The notes below the pieces were generated by a model. The model saw only the letters and a program-made list of their open reading frames with translations, was not told the origin of the DNA and made no database searches. A stretch of DNA of 39,234 nt, taken from NCBI GenBank assembly GCA_945882915.1, contig CAMCWV010000018.1, forward strand, positions 1 to 39,234. Reading direction: 5' to 3'. The stretch is from Waddlia chondrophila WSU 86-1044 (GTDB lineage: Bacteria > Chlamydiota > Chlamydiia > Chlamydiales > CAMCWV01). The position numbers and the translations under genes were made by a program. Positions 26,660 through 34,636 of this stretch are shown here, piece after piece (position 1 is the stretch's first letter; each line of letters starts with the position of its first letter).

Positions 26660-28746
26660 GCCACTCCTAAAAATGTAACAACCATATCTATGAGCTTAAT
26701 CCCGATAAAAGGGGCGATGATCCCGCCTAAACCGTAGACAAAGATATTGTTTCGCAGCAGAACATCGGCAGTTTGTGCGCGGTAGGTAACGCCTCTCAGA
26801 GCAAGGGGTATCAGAGCGATAATAATCAGCGCGTTAAAGATCACGGCGCTTAAAATTGCACTCCTTGGTGACTGGAGCCCCATGACGTTCATTATCGCAA
26901 GAGGCCCGGGCGTGCCCGCTTTGCTTGTATAAAGCTCTGCAAAGATCGCAGGGATAATGGCAAAGTACTTTGCCACATCATTGGCGATGCTAAAGGTTGT
27001 AAGCGAGCCTCTTGTCATAAGCAGCTGCTTGCCAATCTCTACAATGTCTATGAGTTTTGTCGGGTTGCTATCGAGGTCGACCATATTACCCGCCTCGCGC
27101 GAGGCTTGCGTGCCTGTATTCATGGCAACGCCTACATCTGACTGAGCCAGCGCAGGGGCGTCGTTTGTTCCGTCCCCCGTCATTGCTACGAGCCGCCCCC
27201 CCTTCTGCTCACTCTTGATAATAGAGAGCTTCATCTCGGGGGTGGCCTCTGCGATATAGTCATCAACGCCCGCCTCTGCGGCAATAGCTGCTGCTGTGAG
27301 CGGATTATCTCCTGTGACCATCACAGTGCGAATCCCCATCTTGCGCATCTGCTCGAAGCGCTCTTTAAGCCCCCCTTTAATCACATCTTTAAGCTGAACG
27401 ATTCCCATGATTTTGTGGTTATCGCTCACTAAAAGAGGGGTCCCCCCTTTATTAGCAATCGCCTGGACAGCACCATCAAGCTCCTTCGCATAAATGCCGC
27501 CAAGCTTTTCTATGTGAGCTCTTATCGCAGATGGGGCCCCTTTCCGAATCATCCGAGGGGCGGCGCCAACGCTCTCTGTCAGGTCAATGCCACTCATTTT
27601 TGTCGTTGCCGAAAAGGGGATAAACTTTGAGTTTACAAGCACTAAATCTTCGGCCCGAAGGCTAAATTTTGTTTTTGCCAAAACTACAACAGAGCGTCCC
27701 TCTGGGGTCTCGTCAGAAAGCGAGGCCATTTGAGCCACTTTTGCAAGTTCCTGCTCGGCAATTCCTGAAACTGGCAAGAACGCTGTAGCCATACGATTTC
27801 CCATCGTAATGGTACCCGTCTTGTCTAGCAGAAGGATGTCGATGTCTCCTGCAGCTTCTACTGATCTACCACTCTTAGCTACCACGTTACATCTAAGAAG
27901 CCTGTCCATTCCCGCAATCCCGACAGCGCTAAGCAGGGCGCTAATCGTTGTAGGGATCAAACAGACAAGAAGAGCGACAAGAATAGGAACTGTTAGCACT
28001 GACGAGAGGTCTTGCTTGGCAGCTACTTCGCTGTACTCAGCAAAAAATCTAAGCGAGACAACCGTCAGCAAAAATATGATCGTCAAGCTTGACAAGACCA
28101 TGTTTAGAGCAACTTCATTCGGAGTCTTTTGTCTTTTAGCCCCCTCGATAAGGTGGATCATCTTGTCTAAGAAGCTGTTGCCAACCTCTGCTGTAACCCT
28201 AATGACCAACCTATCGCTAACAACTTTTGTGCCTCCGGTAACAGCGCTTCGATCGCCGCCACTTTCTCTGATCACAGGAGCTGACTCCCCTGTAATTGCC
28301 GACTCATCGACCGTTGCAATCCCTTCAATGACTTCGCCGTCAGCTGGAATGCTATCCCCCACCTCACAAATGACGACGTCTCCTTTTTTAAGCTCTGAGG
28401 CCGAGATCTTAATTTCGACTCCATGCTTAAGCTGCCGTGCGTTGGTTTGCACTTGCGTCTTTCTTAGCGAAGCTGCCTGCGCCTTTCCTCTGCTTTCAGC
28501 AATTGCTTCTGCAAAGTTTGCAAAGAGAACGGTGAGCCAAAGCCAAGCGGTAATTTGGATGTTAAAAAGTGAGAGGCTCCCCTTATAAACTTCAACAACC
28601 AAGCAAAGCGTTGTTAATATGGCACCTAAGTAGGTTACAAACATCGCAGGGTTGCCCCAGAGCGCCTGCGGAGTTAGCATCTTAAATGCATCCCCTATAG
28701 CTCCCACAACCATACTAACGCTAAGCATGCGCTCTTGTTTCTTCAT
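26656..28746 (-). CDS. kdpB: K+-transporting P-type ATPase subunit B
   Basis: KdpB hydrolyses ATP to energise high-affinity K+ uptake through KdpA. It has 696 residues, like its relatives. The phosphorylated aspartate is Asp308 in [13 protein letters not shown], the actuator motif is TGESAPV, and the nucleotide-binding and hinge region shows [20 protein letters not shown] and [26 protein letters not shown]. Membrane segments flank these as expected. It begins 31 nt after kdpA with AGGAG ahead of its ATG and overlaps kdpC by 4 nt. All catalytic residues appear intact, so the transporter is predicted to work even though the sensor gene downstream is unusual. Confidence 0.98.
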   Translation of the reverse strand: MKKQERMLSVSMVVGAIGDAFKMLTPQALWGNPAMFVTYLGAILTTLCLVVEVYKGSLSLFNIQITAWLWLTVLFANFAEAIAESRGKAQAASLRKTQVQTNARQLKHGVEIKISASELKKGDVVICEVGDSIPADGEVIEGIATVDESAITGESAPVIRESGGDRSAVTGGTKVVSDRLVIRVTAEVGNSFLDKMIHLIEGAKRQKTPNEVALNMVLSSLTIIFLLTVVSLRFFAEYSEVAAKQDLSSVLTVPILVALLVCLIPTTISALLSAVGIAGMDRLLRCNVVAKSGRSVEAAGDIDILLLDKTGTITMGNRMATAFLPVSGIAEQELAKVAQMASLSDETPEGRSVVVLAKTKFSLRAEDLVLVNSKFIPFSATTKMSGIDLTESVGAAPRMIRKGAPSAIRAHIEKLGGIYAKELDGAVQAIANKGGTPLLVSDNHKIMGIVQLKDVIKGGLKERFEQMRKMGIRTVMVTGDNPLTAAAIAAEAGVDDYIAEATPEMKLSIIKSEQKGGRLVAMTGDGTNDAPALAQSDVGVAMNTGTQASREAGNMVDLDSNPTKLIDIVEIGKQLLMTRGSLTTFSIANDVAKYFAIIPAIFAELYTSKAGTPGPLAIMNVMGLQSPRSAILSAVIFNALIIIALIPLALRGVTYRAQTADVLLRNNIFVYGLGGIIAPFIGIKLIDMVVTFLGVA

Positions 28747-28777
28747 CTACCCAACTCCTAAAAAACGATTCAACGCT

Positions 28778-30592
28778 CTAAAAGACGCGGCCTTCTAGCA
28801 TGAGCAGATGCTCTATGAGCGGTCCCAAACACAAAGCCGGGAAGAACGTCAACGCCCCAACGATCAAGATATTCCCCACAAGCAACACAACAAACAAAAA
28901 CGTGTCGGTGGAAAACGTTCCGACACTTGGAGCTGAGCGCTTCTTTGCGGCTAAATTCCCAGCAAGCGCAAGGCTTGGGATTAATATGGCAAACCTTCCG
29001 ACTAACATCACAACACCAAGAACGCCGTTGTAAAAGCCTGTGTTAGCATTGAGCCCAGCAAAGGAGCTGCCGTTGTTTTCTGCTGCTGAAGTAAAGGCGT
29101 AAAGTATCTCTGTAAAGCCATGCGGCCCTTGATTGCCTAAACTCGTCAAAGCAGATGGCAAGACACTAGCTGCGGCAGTGCCGAGCAAAATCAGCCCGCT
29201 TGACATAAGGATGGCGATCATCACCCACTTGACCTCTTGCTTCTCTATCTTTTTCCCCATATATTCTGGTGTCCTGCCCACCATTAATCCTGACAGAAAC
29301 ACAGTGAAAAGCACATAGACGAGCATGCCGCAAAGACCAACTCCAATACCGCCAAAGACGATCTCTCCAAGCATCATGTTAAAAAGAGCAACGCCACCAG
29401 CTAGAGGCGAAAGACTCGAATGCATCACATTAACAGAGCCGTTAGCCGAAGCTGTTGTAGAGGTTGCCCATAGTAAACTATTAGCGACCCCTAGGCGCAC
29501 TTCCTTTCCTTCAAGAATAGTTGTTGTCACCCCAATGCTTGGATTGGCTAAGTGTTCCGAATAGAACGAGAGAGCCAAACCGCCACTCCAAAGAAAAAGC
29601 ATCACAAAGAAAAGAGCCCATGCATGCCGTTTAGAGTCGATCATTATCCCATACGTATAAACCAAAGCAGCAGGGATCCAAATGAGAGCAAACATCTCGA
29701 AAAAGTTTGTGAGTAGCGTTGGGTTTTCAAAAGGATGAGTGCTGTTGGCATTGAAGAAACCACCCCCATTGCTCCCTAGCTGCTTGATTGCAATTTGCGA
29801 GGCTGCCGGGCCAAGAGGAATCGTTTGCTTGACTCCTTCAAGGGTTAAAGCGTCCACATAAGGAGCAAATGTCTGTACAACACCTTGACTGACCAGGACA
29901 ACTGCCCAAACAATAGAGAGTGGAATTAGAACATAGACAACACATCTCACAACATCGGTCCAGAAGTTTCCGATTGTCTCAACGCTTTTTCGGCTGATAC
30001 CCCTCATAAGAGCAAGCAGCACAGCACAGCCCGTTGCGGCGCTTAAGAAGTTTTGGACTGTTAACCCGAGCATTTGCGTTGCATAGCTCATCGTCGTTTC
30101 TGGGGTGTAGGCCTGCCAATTTGTGTTCGTCATAAAGCTTGCTGCAGTATTAAAAGCCAGGAGCCAAGGGACAGCCGTAAGATGCTCTGGATTAAGAGGA
30201 AGAAAGTACTGAAAACGCTCAAGGAGAAAAATAGCAACAAAGCCAAGAAGGTTAAAAAGAACCATTCCTTTGGCATATTGCACCCATGTCATCTCCTCTG
30301 CGGGGTTAACGCCCCCCACCTTGTAGGTGAGTCTTTCTAGCCAGCCAAAAACTGGATGGAGAAAGGTGCGTTTTCCTTCGAAGACATTTGCCATAAAGAT
30401 CCCCAAAGGAGGAGTTAGGCAAAGGAGCAGGAGGGCAAAAATTGCGATCTGGCTCCAATTCGCGAGGGAAAAATACCCCCCTACTTTGGCGAGATCTTCG
30501 ATAGTACCATGGACAATTACCTGACCAATCATTAACTGACTCCCTAAAATGAGCTGAAAGGCCAGACTATTCATTAGGTCAAGTGGTGTCAA
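28778..30592 (-). CDS. kdpA: K+-transporting ATPase subunit A
   Basis: KdpA is the channel-like, K+-selective subunit of the Kdp pump. The 604-residue protein has about ten membrane helices. Selectivity-filter regions typical of the family are TNTNWQAYTPE, GSNGGGFFNANSTHPFENPT, AAENNGSSFAGLNANTGFYNG and, less strictly, TTASANGSVNVMHSSLSPLAGG. The N-terminal part differs from E. coli (GSQLMIGQVIVHGTIEDLAK rather than a short start), so the first helix may be shifted; I keep the ATG at 30592. No KdpF-like small membrane protein is visible before it: only 79 bp separate it from the divergent small gene at 30672. It heads kdpABC-D. Confidence 0.97.
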   Translation of the reverse strand: MTPLDLMNSLAFQLILGSQLMIGQVIVHGTIEDLAKVGGYFSLANWSQIAIFALLLLCLTPPLGIFMANVFEGKRTFLHPVFGWLERLTYKVGGVNPAEEMTWVQYAKGMVLFNLLGFVAIFLLERFQYFLPLNPEHLTAVPWLLAFNTAASFMTNTNWQAYTPETTMSYATQMLGLTVQNFLSAATGCAVLLALMRGISRKSVETIGNFWTDVVRCVVYVLIPLSIVWAVVLVSQGVVQTFAPYVDALTLEGVKQTIPLGPAASQIAIKQLGSNGGGFFNANSTHPFENPTLLTNFFEMFALIWIPAALVYTYGIMIDSKRHAWALFFVMLFLWSGGLALSFYSEHLANPSIGVTTTILEGKEVRLGVANSLLWATSTTASANGSVNVMHSSLSPLAGGVALFNMMLGEIVFGGIGVGLCGMLVYVLFTVFLSGLMVGRTPEYMGKKIEKQEVKWVMIAILMSSGLILLGTAAASVLPSALTSLGNQGPHGFTEILYAFTSAAENNGSSFAGLNANTGFYNGVLGVVMLVGRFAILIPSLALAGNLAAKKRSAPSVGTFSTDTFLFVVLLVGNILIVGALTFFPALCLGPLIEHLLMLEGRVF

Positions 30593-30671
30593 CAGGAATC
30601 AAATCTTTGTTTGGCATGATCTTCGCATAAGCTAAAGCCTCGCGACTCTTCTAACCACTACGGAGGCTTCG

Positions 30672-30812
30672 ATGTCTGCAAGCGAAAAAAAAGCAAAAGA
30701 AACGTCCCTTTCAAAGCCTTGGGAAAAAGTCCAAACTCTTACAGGACAAAAACGCGAGCAAGAGCGTAAAATTGCTGGGTGCGCTAACCTAAGCAAAAAA
30801 GAAAAAAAGTAG
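30672..30812 (+). CDS. Small basic protein, 46 residues, unknown function
   Basis: A short reading frame begins at ATG 30672 with a good GGAGG ribosome binding site six bases upstream and ends with TAG. The product has 11 Lys and 2 Arg against 6 Glu, begins MSASEKKAKETSLSKPW, continues with QKREQERKIAGC, and ends with a KKEKK tail. No membrane segment is present. It is divergent from kdpA and convergent with pepA. In C. trachomatis the histone-like hctB lies between pepA and the holA-like gene, and this protein occupies the same side of pepA. Lys-richness is suggestive, but there are none of the Ala/Lys/Arg repeats of HctB, so I do not call it a histone homologue. Confidence 0.65.
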   Translation: MSASEKKAKETSLSKPWEKVQTLTGQKREQERKIAGCANLSKKEKK

Positions 30813-30887
30813 AAAGCAGTCTAATAACCCAGATCGAGCAATTCGCGTTGAGACTGCGCTGTCAATAGGTTGGAGCAGGTCCAAGAT

Positions 30888-32384
30888 CTAGGCGATAGAT
30901 TTTTTCATTCCTTGCTCGAGGAATTCGATGAGGAGGCGGACGCCCACTCCTGTCGCATTCTTAGGAAGGTAATGGCGAGCTTTTGTTAGGTAAGCAGTCC
31001 CTGCAATGTCGAGGTGTGCCCAGGGAGTCTTGCCGACAAATTCTTTAAGGAACATTCCTGCAAGGTTTGCTGATGCTGGACGGCCAGCGACGTTAATAAG
31101 GTCAGCAAAATCCGACTTTAGACGCTCCTGGTACTCATCATAAAGAGGCATACGCCATACGCGCTCATATGTTATTTCTCCTGCTTCTGAAAGAGCCAAA
31201 GAGAGCTCGTCGCTATTTGACATAAGCCCTGTTGCCTCTTCGCCTAAAGCAATAACAATAGAACCGGTAAGTGTTGCGAGGTTAATCATGCGAGTAGGTG
31301 CAAGCTTAGCATTTGCATAAGCAAGTGCGTCTGCAAGGACTAGGCGCCCTTCTGCATCGGTATTTCCGATTTCAACTGTTTTGCCCAAATAGCTCGTGTA
31401 AACATCTCCAGGCTTGTAGCTGTCAGGGCCAATGCTATTTTCTGTTGTAGCAATCACCCCTGTGAGGTTTGTCTTTAGGCCGAGCGTCGCCGCTGCAAGC
31501 ATCGTCCCTAGAACGGCCGCCGCGCCTCCCATATCACACTTCATCGTCTCCATGCCAACGCCTACCTTGAGGTTTAGCCCGCCGGTGTCGTAGGTAATTC
31601 CTTTGCCTACAATAACAGTGTTATTATTAGAATGCGGCTGCCCGCGGTACTGAAGGATAATAAGCGCAGGGTCACGTGAGGAGCCTCTATTAACAGCCAA
31701 TAGAAGACCAAACCCTTCCTTTTCAAGCTGCTTCTTTCCCAAAACAGTTGTCTTTATTGAAGCGTGGCTCTTAGCAAGATCATTTGCCACTTTCACAAGA
31801 TGTTGCGGTGTGACGTCATCGGCGTTGCCATTCACTAAGTCACGGGCAAGGAATGTCGCTTTGCAAATTGCCAGCGTTTTATTGGCAATCGCAAGAGACT
31901 GCTGTCCGGCACCTACCAAAGCTACGCTTTGAATGAGGACTGTGGGATCTTCTTTTTTAGAGAGCCCTTTCAGGCTGTCAAAAGCATAATTTGAGAGAAA
32001 CAACCCCTCACATACGCTACGCACCAGAACGACCTCTAGAAGCGGTGCGATGGGGAGCAGTAGATTAACTTTCTTTATTTTTTTGGTATGGCACCACTTT
32101 ACGAGCCCAGAGTAAGCTCTGCGAAGAGATTCTGCTGTGACTTTATCTTTTGGGCCAAGGCCTAATAGAGCGATGCGAGACTCGAGCTTGTCTCCGGTAT
32201 AAACAACAGTAATCTCACCCTCTTTTCCTAAAAAGTCGTGAGCGCGAATAGGGCCTCGGATCGTTTCTTTTAGACTACGAAAAGAAGCAGCTTCTGCAGC
32301 CTCTTTTTCTCCCTGCCAAAAGGGAAGGACGACAACATCAGCGGCCTTTCGTTTTTCTAAGCTCGTTATCGATGAAAATTGCAT
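30888..32384 (-). CDS. pepA: Leucyl aminopeptidase (M17 family)
   Basis: PepA is a cytoplasmic, hexameric, two-metal aminopeptidase that trims N-terminal residues of peptides; in some bacteria it also binds DNA. The 498 residues fit the family. Metal ligands and catalytic residues are visible: Lys261 in VGKGITYDTGGLNLK (with Asp266), MKCDMGGAAAVLGTM, and NTDAEGRLVLADALAYAN with Asp343 and Glu345. The N-terminal macro-like domain is less conserved. AGGAG precedes the ATG. It follows ssb on the same strand across a 290-bp repeat-rich gap, in the same order as CT044-CT045 of C. trachomatis. Confidence 0.96.
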   Translation of the reverse strand: MQFSSITSLEKRKAADVVVLPFWQGEKEAAEAASFRSLKETIRGPIRAHDFLGKEGEITVVYTGDKLESRIALLGLGPKDKVTAESLRRAYSGLVKWCHTKKIKKVNLLLPIAPLLEVVLVRSVCEGLFLSNYAFDSLKGLSKKEDPTVLIQSVALVGAGQQSLAIANKTLAICKATFLARDLVNGNADDVTPQHLVKVANDLAKSHASIKTTVLGKKQLEKEGFGLLLAVNRGSSRDPALIILQYRGQPHSNNNTVIVGKGITYDTGGLNLKVGVGMETMKCDMGGAAAVLGTMLAAATLGLKTNLTGVIATTENSIGPDSYKPGDVYTSYLGKTVEIGNTDAEGRLVLADALAYANAKLAPTRMINLATLTGSIVIALGEEATGLMSNSDELSLALSEAGEITYERVWRMPLYDEYQERLKSDFADLINVAGRPASANLAGMFLKEFVGKTPWAHLDIAGTAYLTKARHYLPKNATGVGVRLLIEFLEQGMKKSIA

Positions 32385-32460
32385 TGTTGGACTCCTATTT
32401 GCATACCTTTGTGCTTAACAACGTTTAACCCAACGTCGATTAAGGAGCGAAGCTCTTTAA

Positions 32461-32635
32461 AGTGCTGGGACACGTCCTAGCTTTCATCAGACCTCGACTT
32501 GGCGAGGTCTGTGCGGAAGATTGCAATAAAGCTTTTTGAGTAAAAGCGCGTACGCCGCGACATGTCCCGACTAATAAAAGCTAGGACATGTCCCGACTAA
32601 TAAAAGCTAGGACATGTCCCAGCACTCCAAAGAGC
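32461..32635. repeat. Inverted and tandem repeat between ssb and pepA
   Basis: Arms 32461-32484 and 32603-32626 (AGTGCTGGGACACGTCC and complement) pair over 24 nt with one mismatch. On the right side a 26-bp unit, GACATGTCCCGACTAATAAA plus six more bases, is repeated in tandem at 32559-32584 and 32585-32610, followed by a partial third copy. A hairpin CAGACCTCG/CGAGGTCTG lies at 32488-32511. A 33-nt piece at the right end recurs in ccsA (13454-13486). The hairpin could attenuate read-through from ssb into pepA. No gene is seen in 32385-32675. Confidence 0.85.
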
Positions 32636-32675
32636 AACGCTACCGCTCGCTCCGAATGTGCTTAACTTCGGCTAA

Positions 32676-33146
32676 TTAGAACGGAACTTCTTCTTCTTGA
32701 GTTTGGGCAACTTGAGCGAAGTCTGTATTTCCGCCTAAAGAATAGTCTCCCTCTCCACTTTTTTGAGCAGGCCCAGCAGAAGTACCGCCAGCAGCAGCTC
32801 CGTGCACTCCACCTTCGCCCTCTGGGCGGTCTGTGCGGCCAAATGGACTAAAGCGGATCATCTCTGCAGTAACGTTAAGACTTACTTGTTGCTCTCCATT
32901 CTTATCGACGTAAGTCTCAGCTTTGGTAAATTCTCCGATAACAATAGCCGCCTTTCCTTTCTTAAGGTAGGGGAGCAAGCGGTCGAAACGGTCGCCCCAA
33001 ATTGTTACGCGCCACCACATTGCCTCATCTTTCCCGCCCCTGCGGACGCTTGTAGCGATTCTGAAGGTCACAACCTTCTGTCCGTTAGCTAGGAAGCGTT
33101 CTTCTGGATCTGAGCCAAGATGGCCGGCTAGTTGTATAATGTTCAT
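32676..33146 (-). CDS. ssb: Single-stranded DNA-binding protein
   Basis: SSB coats single-stranded DNA in replication and repair and recruits partners through its C-terminal tip. I start it at 33146, where MNIIQLAGHLGSDPEERFL begins after a GGGGA ribosome binding site; this gives 156 residues. The frame is open back to 33254, but a TATAAT-like -10 box lies inside that stretch (33183-33188). The OB-fold shows VVTFRIATSVRRGG, WWRVTIWGDRFDRLLPYLKKGKA and VIGEFTKAETYVDKNGEQQ. After a Gly/Ala-rich linker the C-terminal tip is EEEVPF, a variant of the usual DDDIPF. The neighbours match CT043-CT045, except that two extra genes lie between ssb and the chaperone gene. Confidence 0.95.
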   Translation of the reverse strand: MNIIQLAGHLGSDPEERFLANGQKVVTFRIATSVRRGGKDEAMWWRVTIWGDRFDRLLPYLKKGKAAIVIGEFTKAETYVDKNGEQQVSLNVTAEMIRFSPFGRTDRPEGEGGVHGAAAGGTSAGPAQKSGEGDYSLGGNTDFAQVAQTQEEEVPF

Positions 33147-33182
33147 AAATTCCCCTTTAAGAGTTCTGGATAGCTGCGTTAA

Positions 33183-33211
33183 ATTATAGAGTTTGATAGG
33201 TTTTTGAAAAA
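33183..33211 (-). promoter_or_regulatory. Candidate ssb promoter
   Basis: On the minus strand a perfect TATAAT (33188-33183) lies 36 nt before the chosen ssb ATG. A poor -35 (TTTTTC, 33211-33206) is 17 nt further upstream. The position leaves a leader of about 30 nt containing the GGGGA ribosome binding site. Confidence 0.5.
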
Positions 33212-33271
33212 GCGAAATAGGACCTCTCCTGGGAACTTTCCTTAAAAAAAACATAAAAGCGAGTAACTGCT

Positions 33272-34636
33272 ATGCAAATTCTTGGAGAAATGGCTGACCT
33301 GTTTAAAAACTACCGCTTAACAACCGAAAGCTTACAAAAGACAATCTCACAACTTTCCTCTGGAAGTAGCTTTGCAAGCGCAGGTGACTCCCCTGTCGCT
33401 GCAGACCAAATCAACTTTCTAAACCTTGAGCGGGCAAGTGGTATTGCGCAGATGCACGCCTCTCAGTCGCGACTCTCCTGGCACCAGACAGCAATCTCTT
33501 ATCTCTCAGAGATCCAGAGGATCCTCTTTTCGATGTCTGATCTTGCTGCTAAAGCTGAGAGCAACATGCTTACCCCAGCAAATAGAGTCGGTGTCGACAA
33601 CAACTTCCAGCAGTTAAAGCAGCGAATCTCTTCTATTGTCGATGGTAATGGTGGCCAGATGCAGGCGGCAGGCTCTTTCAAAAGCATTCCACTCTTCTTG
33701 GGATACTCGCCCAATGTCGACATCAGCTCCCAGAAAACAGTGGGCAGCGCCACTGGCACTGAAGGAACAAACCTCTATACAGGCTATAATCAGCAGGGCT
33801 TTTCAACACTCCCTCTTATTAATGCAGCCCCGCCCAATCCCCCCGTAGCCCCGACAGTATCTGGGACAGCCTCTGCTGGAAGCTTATCTACGGTAATGCT
33901 CGCTACAGATGCCTCGGGAATCGACCAAGTCTACAGCAGCTTGCAGATAGCCATCACAGGAGGAGCAGGCTCCGGACAAATAGCAACGATTGCCTCCTAC
34001 GAAGGCAAAACCGGCATCGCCACCTTTCAGGCACCTCTTGGAACAGCCCTAGACCACACCTCGCAATACACCATCACCTCAGCCACTCCAAACCAAGTGA
34101 TTATCGCTGTCAGTTCCGTAACAAGCGCCCGCGTGGCAGAAAATATCTGGGGAGCCGAAAATGGACAGCCCACAGTGCAGCCTCAAGTCTTTCATCCGCT
34201 CACACAGGCCGAGATCACCTACCGAACAACAAACGCCATTCCGAATACAAACCTAGATGCTCATACTCCAGAAGAAAAGCTCGCCCGGCGGCAGCTAAAT
34301 ATTTTCGATCCGGAATTTAGCAGCCTTACCCTACCAGAAAACGCCACGCGGATGTTTCAGCAGGTGGCAAATGCTATCAACCAAATCTCTCAACTAGAGT
34401 CAAAAGAAGCGGCTCAAGCACAAAACCTCCAGTCGCAATACAGCTTGCTGCAACAGAAAACGACCACTAACGCAGACTCTATCAACGCAATTCAAGGCGT
34501 TGATTACGCAAAAGCACATATCTCGTTAAACAGCCTCAACACGGCACACTCTTTGATTCTACAGCTCGCCGTTCAAATGAGCGTTAATTTCGGCAAACTA
34601 AACACTCTCATTCAAAATAAAGGCTCTCTCAAATGA
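33272..34636 (+). CDS. Flagellin/FlgL-like protein
   Basis: The ends of this 454-residue protein resemble flagellin and hook-filament junction (FlgL) proteins. The N-terminal part has KTISQLSSGSSFASAGDSPV, close to the flagellin pattern RLSSGxRINSAxDDxAG. It continues with SRLSWHQTAISYLSEIQRIL and MLTPANRVGVDNNFQQLKQR, which match the conserved helices. The C-terminal 90 residues form the partner helix, including QNLQSQYSLLQQKTT and LQLAVQMSVNFGKLNTLIQN. The middle (about residues 130-340) is variable, with a beta-rich stretch around ITGGAGSGQIATIASYEG that recalls repeats in phage structural proteins. No signal peptide is seen, as expected for a type III-type substrate. No other flagellar gene lies in the window. 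The next gene overlaps it by 4 nt. True function is uncertain. Confidence 0.78.
   Translation: MQILGEMADLFKNYRLTTESLQKTISQLSSGSSFASAGDSPVAADQINFLNLERASGIAQMHASQSRLSWHQTAISYLSEIQRILFSMSDLAAKAESNMLTPANRVGVDNNFQQLKQRISSIVDGNGGQMQAAGSFKSIPLFLGYSPNVDISSQKTVGSATGTEGTNLYTGYNQQGFSTLPLINAAPPNPPVAPTVSGTASAGSLSTVMLATDASGIDQVYSSLQIAITGGAGSGQIATIASYEGKTGIATFQAPLGTALDHTSQYTITSATPNQVIIAVSSVTSARVAENIWGAENGQPTVQPQVFHPLTQAEITYRTTNAIPNTNLDAHTPEEKLARRQLNIFDPEFSSLTLPENATRMFQQVANAINQISQLESKEAAQAQNLQSQYSLLQQKTTTNADSINAIQGVDYAKAHISLNSLNTAHSLILQLAVQMSVNFGKLNTLIQNKGSLK

Noticed and set aside
30593..30671. kdpF gene before kdpA
   Set aside because: Only 79 bp are available and no hydrophobic short frame with a ribosome binding site exists on the minus strand.
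30672..30812. Small basic protein as an HctB histone
   Set aside because: Position alone suggests it; the Ala/Lys/Arg pentamer repeats of HctB are missing.
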